Assembly (NCBI RefSeq): GCF_019720895.1
Contig: NZ_JAHKSH010000008.1
Location: forward strand, 1 to 54,672
Length of the DNA stretch: 54,672 nucleotides
Direction of reading: 5' to 3'
Origin: Microbacterium salitolerans
Lineage (GTDB): Bacteria > Actinomycetota > Actinomycetes > Actinomycetales > Microbacteriaceae
Part shown: positions 45,872 to 54,550 of the stretch, in pieces
How positions within the stretch are numbered: the first letter of the stretch is position 1
Layout: each line of letters opens with the position of its first letter
The notes under the pieces: model-generated
What the model was told of the DNA's origin: nothing
The model's database searches: none
What the model saw: only the letters and a program-made list of their open reading frames with translations
Position numbers and translations under genes: made by a program

Positions 45872-46411
45872 ATGTCTTCTTACGTGCTCGCGACAGATGG
45901 TGCCTGCAAGGGCAACCCCGGTCCCACCGGCTGGGCGTGGGTGGGGGAGGACGGCCAGTGGTCGGCCGGATCCATTCTCGAGGGGACGAACAACATCGGC
46001 GAGCTGATCGCGCTGCTTCAGGCGCTGCGCGATCACGCGGACATCGAGCACCTCACAGTGCAGGCCGATTCGATGTACGTCATCGACACCTACACGAAGT
46101 GGATGGACGGTCACCGCCGTCGCGGATGGAAGACGTCGGCGAAGAAGCCCGTGAAGAACCGCGAGATCCTCGAGGCGCTCATCGTGGCGCGCGACGAGCG
46201 ACGCGAGAAGGGCCTGCCCGACGCCGAGCTCGAGCACGTGCGTGGCCACGCCGGGCATCGTCTCAACAGCTGGGCCGACGAGCGCGCTGTGCGCGCGTCG
46301 CATCACGCCGCGGACGGGCGCGAGCTGCAGTGGTCGTCTCGCCGCGGCGCCGACCCGATCGACGTGGCCGTCGCTCCTTCCGCCGCGGGCGAGGATCGCG
46401 TCCCGCGCTGA
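45872..46411 (+). CDS. rnhA: Ribonuclease HI
   Basis: Cleaves RNA in RNA-DNA hybrids. The 179 residues contain all catalytic residues: D9 (LATDGACKGNPGP), E44 (NNIGELIALL), D66 (QADSMYVI) and D136 (NSWADERA), with H126 in RGHAGH. A basic region GHRRRGWKTSAKKPVKNREI binds the hybrid. A C-terminal extension of about 40 residues is poorly conserved in appearance. Confidence 0.93.
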   Translation: MSSYVLATDGACKGNPGPTGWAWVGEDGQWSAGSILEGTNNIGELIALLQALRDHADIEHLTVQADSMYVIDTYTKWMDGHRRRGWKTSAKKPVKNREILEALIVARDERREKGLPDAELEHVRGHAGHRLNSWADERAVRASHHAADGRELQWSSRRGADPIDVAVAPSAAGEDRVPR

Positions 46412-46443
46412 CGTGGCGCCCGCCGAGCGGCGGGTCTGAGCGC

Positions 46444-46449
46444 TACCGT
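46444..46449 (+). promoter_or_regulatory. Candidate -10 box of the LtrA gene
   Basis: TACCGT lies eight bases before the ATG at 46458; a leaderless start is possible. Confidence 0.35.
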
Positions 46450-46457
46450 ACGGAATC

Positions 46458-47717
46458 ATGAGCGCTGATCCCCTGCACCACCACATCCGACGGATGACGG
46501 GGCGCGATCCGCACGAGCGCGGGCGCGTCGCGAACTCCCTCGAGCTGCTGTTCGATCTCGTCTTCGTGATCTCGTTCGCGCAGGCGGCGGACGGCCTGGC
46601 GGATCTGATCCACCATGACAATCTCGCGGGCGGCCTCATCGGCTTCGGCTTCGCCATGTTCGCCTCTGTCTGGGCATGGATCAACTACACCTGGTTCGCC
46701 TCCGCGTTCGACACCGACGACTGGCTCTTCCGCGCCCTGACGCTGCTCCAGATGGTCGGCGTCGTGGTGCTCGCGGTGTCCATCCCGCAGCTGTTCGCCT
46801 CGCTGGAGGACTTCGGATCCGGTGCGGGCGCGCTCGACAACACGGGGATCGTGATCGGCTACGTGATCATGCGCGTGGCGATGCTCCTGCAGTGGCTGCG
46901 CGTGGCGGTGCAGAGTCCGGCGCACCGCCCGACGGCGCTGCGCTATGCGGCCGCGCTCGCGATCGCCCAGGTCGGGTGGGTCGTGCTCGCGTTCATCGAG
47001 ACGACGCCGCTCGTCATGCTCGTGGGATCCGTCGTGCTCTACTCCGTGGAGCTCGCGGGGCCGGTTCTCGCCGAGCGTCGGGGTGCGACGCCGTGGCACG
47101 CGCATCACATCGCGGAGCGATACGGGCTGCTCATGATCATCGCGCTCGGCGAGGGGGTCGTCGGCACCGAGGTCGCCGTCGCGACCGTGCTCGAGACGAC
47201 GGGGTGGTCGATCGAGATCATCGTCCTGGCCCTCGCGGGCCTCACGATCACGTTCTCGCTCTGGTGGCTGTGGTTCCTCACTCCGGCCGGCGATGCGCTC
47301 CACGCGCGTCGCCAGCGGGCGTTCGCGTGGGGCTACGGTCACATCCTGGTGTTCGCCGCCGTCGCCGCGATCGGCGCGGGGCTGCACGTCGCCGCGTACG
47401 CGATCGAGGACCCAGCCCATGCCGACCCGGCGCGGGCGCTCATCGCCGTCGCGGCGCCGCTCTCGCTCACGCTGATCGGGTTCGAGGTCATGCGCGTGCT
47501 GCTTCTCGGCTGGGCCCACTCCCGCGCGGAGACCTGGGCGATGATCGCGTCGGTCGTGATCCTCGTCGGGGCGATCCTGCTCGTCTCGGCGGGCGTGCCG
47601 CTCGTCGTGGGCCTTGCGATCGCCGGCCTCGCCCCCGTGACGCAGGTCGTCGCGGAGGAGATCTGGGGACACCGCTCGCGCGCCCTCGCGCTCGCGGACA
47701 TCCGCGCGCACCGGTGA
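46458..47717 (+). CDS. Low-temperature requirement A (LtrA) family membrane protein
   Basis: A 419-residue integral membrane protein with about ten hydrophobic segments. The N-terminal RVANSLELLFDLVFVISFAQ is the LtrA signature. HIAERYGLLMIIALGEGVVG is the second conserved block. The function is not established beyond a cold-growth phenotype in Listeria. It stands alone and converges with a rhomboid gene 22 bases away. Confidence 0.9.
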   Translation: MSADPLHHHIRRMTGRDPHERGRVANSLELLFDLVFVISFAQAADGLADLIHHDNLAGGLIGFGFAMFASVWAWINYTWFASAFDTDDWLFRALTLLQMVGVVVLAVSIPQLFASLEDFGSGAGALDNTGIVIGYVIMRVAMLLQWLRVAVQSPAHRPTALRYAAALAIAQVGWVVLAFIETTPLVMLVGSVVLYSVELAGPVLAERRGATPWHAHHIAERYGLLMIIALGEGVVGTEVAVATVLETTGWSIEIIVLALAGLTITFSLWWLWFLTPAGDALHARRQRAFAWGYGHILVFAAVAAIGAGLHVAAYAIEDPAHADPARALIAVAAPLSLTLIGFEVMRVLLLGWAHSRAETWAMIASVVILVGAILLVSAGVPLVVGLAIAGLAPVTQVVAEEIWGHRSRALALADIRAHR

Positions 47718-47740
47718 GCCCGTCGCGGCGCGGCCGGGCT
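47717..47740. terminator. Weak hairpin between ltrA and the rhomboid gene
   Basis: AGCCCG (47717-47722) and CGGGCT (47735-47740) flank 12 GC-rich bases. The arms overlap the ends of the two converging genes. There is no T-run. Confidence 0.35.
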
Positions 47741-48369
47741 CATGACGAGCGCGCCGCCCCGTCGCGCGTCGAGGGGCGTCCGCGCGGCCTCAGCGCGAGC
47801 GCCGCGATCCCGCCGCCGATCGCGCCGAAGAGGTGCGCCTGCCACGAGATCCCGCTCGCCGCGCCGAAGATCCCCGTCAGCATGGATCCGCCGTAGACGA
47901 CGGCGACGACGACCGCGATGATGGCGTAGCCGATGCCGTGCCCGAGCGACGGCGCGACGAACGCGCGCAGCAGCAGGTAGCCGAAGTAGCCGAACACGAG
48001 GCCTGACGCGCCCACCGTCAGCGTGCCCGGGGCGTTCACGACCCACGTGCCGAGGCCGCCGACGAGGGCGATGATCGCGGTCACCGCCCAGAAGCGCCCG
48101 ACGCCGTCGAGGGCGACCATCACGCCGAGGATCGCGAACGGCACGGTGTTGGCGATCAGATGCCCGAGGCTCGAGTGGAGGAGGGGCGACAGCAGCACCC
48201 CGTCGAGACCACGGAGCATCCACGACTCGATGCCGAACGCGGCGCTGAAGCTGCCCGGCAGGATCGCATCGAGGAGGAAGACCGCCCACATGATCGCGAG
48301 GAGGACCATCGGCTGCGCGGCGCGGGCGAGGAAGCCCCCACCGCGACGCGGCGCACGTGCGTGAGTCAT
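47740..48369 (-). CDS. Rhomboid family intramembrane serine protease
   Basis: A 209-residue membrane protein with six predicted segments. The catalytic serine is S122 in TVGASGLVFGYFG and the partner is H179 in SWQAHLFGAIGGG. HSSLGHLIANTVPFAILG carries the conserved HxxxN-type region of the second segment. It cleaves membrane proteins within the bilayer; targets are unknown. The ATG at 48369 follows GAGACT by six bases, a weak -10-like box. Confidence 0.92.
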   Translation of the reverse strand: MTHARAPRRGGGFLARAAQPMVLLAIMWAVFLLDAILPGSFSAAFGIESWMLRGLDGVLLSPLLHSSLGHLIANTVPFAILGVMVALDGVGRFWAVTAIIALVGGLGTWVVNAPGTLTVGASGLVFGYFGYLLLRAFVAPSLGHGIGYAIIAVVVAVVYGGSMLTGIFGAASGISWQAHLFGAIGGGIAALALRPRGRPSTRDGAARSS

Positions 48370-48393
48370 GGATCCAGTCTCGCGCACACGAGA

Positions 48394-48433
48394 GCGCCGG
48401 GCACCCTCCCCGGGTGGGGACGATGCCCGGCGC
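48394..48433 (-). terminator. Terminator of the aceA-aceB unit
   Basis: GCGCCGGGCA (48394-48403) pairs with TGCCCGGCGC (48424-48433), with an inner TCCCC/GGGGA stem. It starts 24 bases past the aceB stop. It lacks a T-run. Confidence 0.7.
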
Positions 48434-48456
48434 CGCCGGTCGAGCTCGCCTCGCGA

Positions 48457-50115
48457 TCAGGCCCGCTCGACGAGGTGGTCGGCGTAGGCCTTGGTGGTGA
48501 GGAACGGTGCGAAGGTGCTCGACAGGGCCACGTCTCGGAACACCGCCGCCGCCTCGTCGAACCGGTCGCCATCGGTGCGCTCCGCCGAGGCGAGGACGTC
48601 GTCGATCAGGCCGGAGACGTACTCGTGCGTGATCGGGGTGCCCTCCTCGGTGATGCGGTCCTGACGGATCCACTGCCAGATCTGCGAACGCGAGATCTCG
48701 GCGGTGGCGGCGTCCTCCATGAGGTTGTTGATCGCGACGGCACCGTGGCCGCGCAGCCACGCCTCGATGTAGCGGATCGCCACGTCGACGTTGCCTCGCA
48801 CGCCCTCGTCGGTGATGCCGCGCCCGATGAACAGGTCGAGCAGGTGACGCTCACGCACCGTGACGTCGTCGCGCTGCCGATCGAGCTGGTTCGGCCGGTC
48901 GCCGAGCACTGCGTCGAACTCGGCGCGCGCGATCGGGATGAGGTCGGGGTGCGCGACCCAGGTGCCGTCGAAGCCGTCGCCGGCCTCGCGCTTCTTGTCG
49001 GCCGCCACCTTCTGCGCCGCGTTCTCATTGACCTCTGGGTCGCGGCGGCTCGGGATGAACGCGCTCATGCCGCCGATGGCGAACGCGCCGCGCTTGTGAC
49101 AGGTCTTCACGAGCAGCTCGGTGTATGCCCGCATGAAGCCCACCGTCATCGTGACCTCGTTGCGGTCGGGGAGCACGAAGCGCGACCCGCGACCGCGGTA
49201 GGTCTTGATGATCGAGAAGATGTAGTCCCAGCGACCGGCGTTGAGGCCCGCGCAGTGGTCGCGCAGCTCGTAGAGGATCTCCTCCATCTGGAAGGCCGCC
49301 GGCAGCGTCTCGATCAGCACGGTCGCGCGGATCGTGCCGTGCGGGAGGGCCAGGTACTGCTCGGTGAAGGTGAAGACCTGATCCCAGAGGCGCGCCTCCT
49401 CGGCCTGCTCGATCTTCGGCAGGTAGAAGTACGGACCGCGGCCCCGGGCGATGAGCTCCTTCGCGTTGTGGAACACATAGAGGCCGTAGTCGACGAGCGA
49501 TCCCGACGCGGCCATCGTGCGGCCGTGCGCGTCGGTGAAGTGCAGGTGGTGCTCCTCGAGGTGCCACCCACGCGGGCGCATCACGATCGTCGGCGTCTCA
49601 TCGGCCGTGACCGCGTAGTGCTTGCCGTTGTCCGCCGTGAACTCGAGCTGGCCCCGGATCGCGTCGAACAGCGACAGCTGCCCGCCGATGACGTTGCCCC
49701 AGGTGGGGCTCGTCGCATCCTCCTGATCGGCGAGCCAAACCTTCGCTCCCGAGTTGAGCGCGTTGATCGTCATCCGCGGATCCGTCGGACCCGTGATCTC
49801 GACGCGGCGGTCCTCGAGGCCGGGGCCCGCGCCTGCGACGCGCCAGTCGGCCCGCTCGCGGATCCGCGCCGTGTCCTCTCGGAACTTCGGATCCCGGCCG
49901 TTGCCGATCTCGTATCCGTGGCGCATGCGCGCCGCGAGACGGTCGTAGCGCGCCCCGGCGAACAGGTCGTGCAGCTGGGCGAGGAACGCGAGCGCGTCGG
50001 GGGTGAGGATCTCCTCATAGCGCTCCCGCAGGGGCCCGACGATGTCGATCGCGGGGAAGGTGCGCTCGGACACGCGGTCGGTCGGACGGTCGGTGGTGGT
50101 GTCGATGAGAGTCAT
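48457..50115 (-). CDS. aceB: Malate synthase A
   Basis: Condenses glyoxylate and acetyl-CoA to malate, the second enzyme of the glyoxylate bypass. The 552 residues match the AceB (isoform A) family. Recognisable blocks are DQEDATSPTWGNVIGGQLSL, VMRPRGWHLEEHH, ATVLIETLPAAFQMEEILYE and GLNAGRWDYIFSIIKT, which includes the metal-binding glutamate and aspartate. RRDPEVNENAAQKV and MEDAATAEISRSQIWQWI follow. The gene lies 83 bases downstream of aceA on the same strand. A ribosome site, CAGAGGAGAC, precedes the ATG. Confidence 0.96.
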   Translation of the reverse strand: MTLIDTTTDRPTDRVSERTFPAIDIVGPLRERYEEILTPDALAFLAQLHDLFAGARYDRLAARMRHGYEIGNGRDPKFREDTARIRERADWRVAGAGPGLEDRRVEITGPTDPRMTINALNSGAKVWLADQEDATSPTWGNVIGGQLSLFDAIRGQLEFTADNGKHYAVTADETPTIVMRPRGWHLEEHHLHFTDAHGRTMAASGSLVDYGLYVFHNAKELIARGRGPYFYLPKIEQAEEARLWDQVFTFTEQYLALPHGTIRATVLIETLPAAFQMEEILYELRDHCAGLNAGRWDYIFSIIKTYRGRGSRFVLPDRNEVTMTVGFMRAYTELLVKTCHKRGAFAIGGMSAFIPSRRDPEVNENAAQKVAADKKREAGDGFDGTWVAHPDLIPIARAEFDAVLGDRPNQLDRQRDDVTVRERHLLDLFIGRGITDEGVRGNVDVAIRYIEAWLRGHGAVAINNLMEDAATAEISRSQIWQWIRQDRITEEGTPITHEYVSGLIDDVLASAERTDGDRFDEAAAVFRDVALSSTFAPFLTTKAYADHLVERA

Positions 50116-50139
50116 GATGTCTCCTCTGAAGTGCAGCGG

Positions 50140-50160
50140 ACGGCGGGCCGGATCCGCCGT
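50140..50160. repeat. Inverted repeat between aceA and aceB
   Basis: ACGGCGG (50140-50146) and CCGCCGT (50154-50160) flank 7 bases in the 83-base gap. It may attenuate transcription so that aceB is made at a lower level than aceA, or stabilise the upstream mRNA. Confidence 0.45.
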
Positions 50161-50198
50161 TGTCGGAATGGAGCCAGGCGCCTCTCGGGCGGCCGGTC

Positions 50199-51494
50199 TC
50201 AGAACTGCTCGGACTCGGTGGATCCCACCAGAGCGAGGGTCGACGCCTCGGGGTTGAGGGCCGTCGACACGTGGTCGAAGTAGCCGGTGCCGACCTCGCG
50301 CTGGTGCTTGGTCGCGGTGTAGCCGTCGGCTTCGGCGGCGAACTCGGCGTTCTGCAGCTCCACGTAGGCGGTCATGGCCGTCGAGGCGTAGCCGCGCGCG
50401 AGCTGGAACATCGAATGGTTGAGGGCGTGGAAGCCTGCGAGGGTGATGAACTGGAAGCGGTAACCCAATTCGGCCAGTTCGGCCTGGAACGACGCGATCT
50501 GCGCGTCGTCGAGGGCCGCCGACCAGTTGAAGCTCGGCGAGCAGTTGTACGCGAGCATCTTGCCGGGGTGCTCGGCGTGGACCGCGTTCGCGAACTCGCG
50601 CGCCAGCTCGATGTCCGGGGTCCCCGTCTCCACCCAGAGGAGGTCGGCGTACGGCGCGTACGCGAGACCGCGGGAGATGACCGGCTCGATGCCGTTCCTC
50701 ACGCGATAGAACCCCTCGCTCGTGCGCTCGCCCGTCGCGAAGCGCTGGTCGCGCTCGTCGACGTCGCTCGTCATCAGGTCGGCGGCGAGGGCATCGGTGC
50801 GAGCGATCTGGATCGTCGGCACGCCGGCGACGTCGGCCGCGAGGCGGGCCGCGTTGAGCGTGCGGATGTGCTGGCTCGTCGGCACGAGGACCTTGCCGCC
50901 CAGGTGGCCGCACTTCTTCTCGCTCGCGAGCTGGTCCTCCCAGTGGATCCCCGCGGCGCCGGCCTGGATCATGCCGTGCGCCAGCTCGTACGCGTTGAGG
51001 GGGCCGCCGAAGCCGGCCTCCGCGTCGGCGACGATCGGGGCGAGCCAGTCGCGGGTGAGCGCGCCCTCCGCGGTCTCGAGCTGGTCCTGGCGCAGCAGCG
51101 CGTTGTTGATGCGGCGCACGACTGCGGGAACCGAGTTGGCGGGGTAGAGCGACTGGTCGGGGTACGTGTGGCCGGACAGGTTCGCGTCGGCGGCTACCTG
51201 CCAGCCCGACAGGTAGATCGCCTGCAGGCCCGCGCGCACCTGCTGCACGGCCTGATTCCCCGTGAGGGCGCCGAGCGCGCGGACGTACTCGTCGCTGTTC
51301 AGCCGCTCCCAGAGGACCTCGGCGCCGCGCTTCGCGAGCGTCGCCTCTTCGCGGACGCTGCCGCGCAGACGGATGACGTCCTCGGCGCTGTAGTCGCGCG
51401 TGATGCCGTTCCAGCGCGGGTCGGCGGCCCACTCGAGGCGCAGCTCGTCGGCGGTCTGGTTCTGGGCTCCGGGACGGTTCGAGGTGGTGGTCAT
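50199..51494 (-). CDS. aceA: Isocitrate lyase
   Basis: Splits isocitrate to glyoxylate and succinate, the first step of the bypass needed for growth on acetate or fatty acids. It has 431 residues. The active-site loop [11 protein letters not shown] with C195 is intact. [18 protein letters not shown] binds the metal, and [10 protein letters not shown] and [11 protein letters not shown] are the substrate-binding blocks. It faces a RamB-like regulator across 143 bases and is followed by aceB, so both are probably controlled from this gap. GGAGGAGAT precedes the ATG. Confidence 0.97.
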   Translation of the reverse strand: MTTTSNRPGAQNQTADELRLEWAADPRWNGITRDYSAEDVIRLRGSVREEATLAKRGAEVLWERLNSDEYVRALGALTGNQAVQQVRAGLQAIYLSGWQVAADANLSGHTYPDQSLYPANSVPAVVRRINNALLRQDQLETAEGALTRDWLAPIVADAEAGFGGPLNAYELAHGMIQAGAAGIHWEDQLASEKKCGHLGGKVLVPTSQHIRTLNAARLAADVAGVPTIQIARTDALAADLMTSDVDERDQRFATGERTSEGFYRVRNGIEPVISRGLAYAPYADLLWVETGTPDIELAREFANAVHAEHPGKMLAYNCSPSFNWSAALDDAQIASFQAELAELGYRFQFITLAGFHALNHSMFQLARGYASTAMTAYVELQNAEFAAEADGYTATKHQREVGTGYFDHVSTALNPEASTLALVGSTESEQF

Positions 51495-51565
51495 CGGTGA
51501 TCTCCTCCGGTGGGCGGCGGGTGCCGCGCTGGCTGATGAGTCCACGATGTGTGAACCGCAACCCC

Positions 51566-51573
51566 TTTTGCGA
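51566..51573. promoter_or_regulatory. Possible RamB-type binding site
   Basis: TTTTGCGA in the aceA-ramB gap resembles the TTTGCAAA-like core bound by RamB in Corynebacterium. A second partial copy, ATTGCTG, lies 3 bases on. The match is imperfect. Confidence 0.35.
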
Positions 51574-51601
51574 GGATTGCTGGACAGAACTTCTGTGGTT
51601 C

Positions 51602-51637
51602 TTCTGCTCCGCGGATCCGTGTGGCAGGATCTGCCAC
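51602..51637 (+). promoter_or_regulatory. Promoter and palindromic operator of the RamB-like gene
   Basis: TTCTGC (51602-51607), a 17-base spacer and CAGGAT (51625-51630), seven bases before the ATG at 51638. A palindrome GTGGCAG-GAT-CTGCCAC (51621-51637) covers the -10 box and touches the start codon, a likely autoregulatory operator. Confidence 0.6.
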
Positions 51638-53092
51638 ATGACGATGCTCGACGAGGAGATCGACGACAGCGCCGACGCCATCGCGGTCGGCCGACGGATC
51701 CGTGCGCTGCGCGCCGCACGCGGCATCAAGCTCTCGGAGCTCGCCGCTCAGGTCGGCCGCGCGCCGAGCCAGCTGTCCATGATCGAAAACGGCCACCGCG
51801 AACCGCGCCTGTCGATGCTGCGCGCGATCGCACGGGCGCTCGAGGTGTCGCCCGACGAGCTCCTCGCCGGGGAGGAGCTCGATCCGCGCAGCGAGCTCGA
51901 GATCTCCCTCGAGCGGGAGATGCGCTCGCCGCGGTTCCGCGAGCTCGGGCTCGAGCCGTTCCGGATCCCCAAGGGGATGCCCGACGAGGCGCTGCAGGCG
52001 ATCCTGCGGCTGACGGGCGAGATCGACCGGCTGCGCGACGAGCGGCAGGCGACGCCGGAGGAGGCCCGGCGTGCGAACCTCGAGCTGCGCCGCCTCATGC
52101 GCGCGCAGGACAACTACTTCCCGGAGCTCGAGGAGACCGCGCGCGACCTGCTCGCGACGATCGATCATCCGGGGGGTCCGCTCACGCAGCGCGCGGCGGG
52201 CGACATCGCCGCGCACCTCGGCATCACGCTGCACTACGTCCCCGACCTGCCGCAGACGACCCGCAGCGTCGTCGACCTGCGTCACGGCCGGCTGTACCTG
52301 CCGAATCGCGTGTCGACGGATCCGCGCGGCCCCATGCTGCAGGCGCTCGCGAGCCGGATCCTCGGACACACCGCGCCGACCTCCTACCCCGACTTCCTGC
52401 GGCAGCGCGTCGAGCAGAACTACCTGGTGGGCGCGCTGCTCATCCCCGAGCAGAAGGCCGTCGGCGCCCTGCGCGAGGCGAAGGAACGGCGGGCGATCTC
52501 GATCGAGGATCTGCGCGACGCCTATTCCGTCTCGTACGAGACGGCGGCCCACCGGTTCACGAACCTCGCGACGTGGCACCTCGACATCCGGGTGCACTTC
52601 CTGAAGGTGCATGAGTCGGGCACGATCACGAAGGCGTACGAGAACGACGACGTCAACTTCCCGACCGACCGGATCGGATCCATCGAAGGTCAGCTCTGCT
52701 GCCGCCGATGGACGAGTCGGGCGGTCTTCGACGTCGACGACCGGTTCAACCCCTACTTCCAGTACACCGACACGGGCGGCGGCACGTTCTGGTGCACGGC
52801 GCGGGTCGAGCACTCGAGCCAGGGCGCGCACTCGGTCAGTGTGGGCGTGCGGTTCGACGACACTCGGTGGTTCGTCGGGCGCGACACGCAGAATCGGGGC
52901 GTCTCCCGTCACGCCGACGAGGTGTGCTGCCGTCGGCCGCCGGAGGAGCTCGAGCAGCGCTGGCGCGACGGCGCGTGGCCCAACGTCGCGACGCCGCGCA
53001 CGCTGCTCGCGACGCTGCCGACGGGCGCATTCCCCGGGGTTGACACGACCGACGTCTACGAGTTCCTGGAGCAGCACGCGCCGATCGCGTGA
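51638..53092 (+). CDS. ramB: XRE-family acetate-metabolism regulator, RamB/ScfR-like
   Basis: A 484-residue regulator. The helix-turn-helix is at about 15-75 ([28 protein letters not shown] in blocks: [19 protein letters not shown]). An ImmA/IrrE-type segment follows (about 160-290), then a C-terminal DUF2083 domain with several cysteines, among them [14 protein letters not shown] and [12 protein letters not shown]. This is the layout of RamB, which controls acetate and glyoxylate genes in Corynebacterium. It is divergent from aceA-aceB, its most likely targets. The gene symbol is a family assignment. Confidence 0.88.
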   Translation: MTMLDEEIDDSADAIAVGRRIRALRAARGIKLSELAAQVGRAPSQLSMIENGHREPRLSMLRAIARALEVSPDELLAGEELDPRSELEISLEREMRSPRFRELGLEPFRIPKGMPDEALQAILRLTGEIDRLRDERQATPEEARRANLELRRLMRAQDNYFPELEETARDLLATIDHPGGPLTQRAAGDIAAHLGITLHYVPDLPQTTRSVVDLRHGRLYLPNRVSTDPRGPMLQALASRILGHTAPTSYPDFLRQRVEQNYLVGALLIPEQKAVGALREAKERRAISIEDLRDAYSVSYETAAHRFTNLATWHLDIRVHFLKVHESGTITKAYENDDVNFPTDRIGSIEGQLCCRRWTSRAVFDVDDRFNPYFQYTDTGGGTFWCTARVEHSSQGAHSVSVGVRFDDTRWFVGRDTQNRGVSRHADEVCCRRPPEELEQRWRDGAWPNVATPRTLLATLPTGAFPGVDTTDVYEFLEQHAPIA

Positions 53093-53172
53093 CGCGATTC
53101 GTCACAGCGGATCCGCCCGCTCCACGCGCGGATAGCGTGGGAGGACCTCGTTCTTTCACGAAAGGAGACGCC

Positions 53173-53820
53173 ATGGCGCGCGTTCTGATCATCGGCGGTC
53201 ACGGCAAGGTCGCCCTCCGCCTCGCTCCTCTTCTCACCGGTCGCGGTGATGAGGTCACGAGCGTGATCCGCGATCCCGAGCAGTCGGCCGACATCGAGGC
53301 GACGGGGGCGACTCCGCAGGTCGCCGACGTCTCGGATCTCGACCGGGCGCAGCTCGCCGAGCTCCTCGCCGGGCACGACGCGGTCGTGTGGACCGCGGGT
53401 GCGGGCGGCGCCGGCGGCAAGGAGCGCACGTACGCCGTCGACCGCGATGCCGCGATCCGCTCCATGGACGCGGCCGCCGACGCGGGCACGAAGCGCTACG
53501 TCATGGTGTCGTTCCTCGGGGCGAAGCGCGATCACGGTCTCACCGAGGCCGACGCGCTCTACCACTACGCCGAGGCGAAGGTCGCGGCCGACGAGCACCT
53601 GCGAGCGAGCGACCTCGAGTGGACGGTCCTCGGGCCCGGTCCCCTCACGCTCGACGAGCCCACGGGGCTCATCGAGACGCGCGAGCCGGGCCGCGGTCAG
53701 GTCTCCCGTGCCGATGTCGCCGCCGTGATCGCGGCGACGCTCGCGGAGCCCGTGACGGCGCATCGCACGATCGCCTTCGGAAACGGCGACGTCCCGATCG
53801 AGCAGGCGCTCACGAGCTGA
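53173..53820 (+). CDS. NAD(P)-binding SDR/NmrA-like protein
   Basis: A 215-residue atypical short-chain dehydrogenase. The Rossmann start MARVLIIGGHGKVALRLAPL has GGHGKVA as dinucleotide motif. VWTAGAGGAGGKERTYAVDRDA and RYVMVSFLGAK follow (core VVWTAGAGG, YVMVSFLGA). The active-site YxxxK is Y-H-Y-A-E-A-K, as in NAD(P)-dependent epimerase-like proteins. The substrate is unknown. AAAGGAG precedes the ATG at the right distance. Confidence 0.9.
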   Translation: MARVLIIGGHGKVALRLAPLLTGRGDEVTSVIRDPEQSADIEATGATPQVADVSDLDRAQLAELLAGHDAVVWTAGAGGAGGKERTYAVDRDAAIRSMDAAADAGTKRYVMVSFLGAKRDHGLTEADALYHYAEAKVAADEHLRASDLEWTVLGPGPLTLDEPTGLIETREPGRGQVSRADVAAVIAATLAEPVTAHRTIAFGNGDVPIEQALTS

Positions 53821-53826
53821 CCCCCA

Positions 53827-53877
53827 TGTCCCAGGACACGCCGTCTCGACTCCCTCGAGACGGCGTGTCCTGGGACA
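53827..53877. terminator. Long perfect hairpin (23-base arms, 5-base loop)
   Basis: Arms 53827-53849 and 53855-53877 are perfectly complementary; the loop is CTCCC. Each arm itself contains a palindromic core (TGTCCCAGGACA). It lies 6 bases past the stop of the SDR gene and before pncA. No T-run follows. It may be a terminator or a copy of a dispersed palindromic repeat. Confidence 0.65.
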
Positions 53878-53927
53878 CGGTGCGGCTGGTGAGCGGAGTG
53901 CAGTCGGCGAGCTTCGTCGGATGCCTG

Positions 53928-53956
53928 TTCACGCGCGGGGCGCGGCCACGTAGGCT
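53928..53956 (+). promoter_or_regulatory. Promoter of pncA
   Basis: TTCACG (53928-53933), a 17-base spacer and TAGGCT (53951-53956), six bases before the ATG at 53963. Confidence 0.55.
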
Positions 53957-53962
53957 CGGGAC

Positions 53963-54550
53963 ATGAGCCGGGCATTGCTGATCGTGGACGTGCAGAACGA
54001 CTTCACAGAGGACGGCGCGCTCGCCGTCGCGGGAGGGGACGCGGTCGCGGTGGGGGTGACGAGGCTCCTCACCGCTCGCGCGCGTGACTACGCCGCGATC
54101 ATCGCGTCGCGCGACTGGCACGATCCCGACAGCGACAACGGCGGTCACTTCTCCGAGAGTCCCGACTACGTCGACACGTGGCCCGTGCACTGCGTCGCCC
54201 GCACGCCCGGCGCCGAGTACGACCCCTGGTTCGACTCGGCCGCCGTCACCCATCACGTCAAGAAGGGGCAGGGCGTTCCCGCCTACTCGATGTTCGAGGG
54301 AGCGACAGACGACGGATCCACGGTGCCGCAGATCCTCGACGACGAGGGCATCACGGAGGTCGACGTCGTCGGCATCGCGACCGATCACTGCGTCCTCGCC
54401 TCGGCACGCGATGCTCTGGCCGCCGGGCGCCGCGTACGGGTCTTCACCGATCTCATCGCCGGCGTCGGCCCCGACACGAGCAGCGCGGCTCTCGACCAGC
54501 TCGTGGCCGCCGGGGCGGAGCTCGGCAGCTCGGGAGCGCATGACTCCTAG
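53963..54550 (+). CDS. pncA: Nicotinamidase / isochorismatase family hydrolase
   Basis: Converts nicotinamide to nicotinic acid for NAD salvage. It has 195 residues. The catalytic triad is D9 (ALLIVDVQNDF), a lysine in VTHHVKKGQ (K100 or K101) and C143 (GIATDHCVLASA). The metal site is D51 and H53 (SRDWHDPD) with H62. The ATG lies six bases after TAGGCT. The last bases overlap the end of a transposase gene coming from the other strand, so its final few residues could be altered. Confidence 0.93.
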   Translation: MSRALLIVDVQNDFTEDGALAVAGGDAVAVGVTRLLTARARDYAAIIASRDWHDPDSDNGGHFSESPDYVDTWPVHCVARTPGAEYDPWFDSAAVTHHVKKGQGVPAYSMFEGATDDGSTVPQILDDEGITEVDVVGIATDHCVLASARDALAAGRRVRVFTDLIAGVGPDTSSAALDQLVAAGAELGSSGAHDS

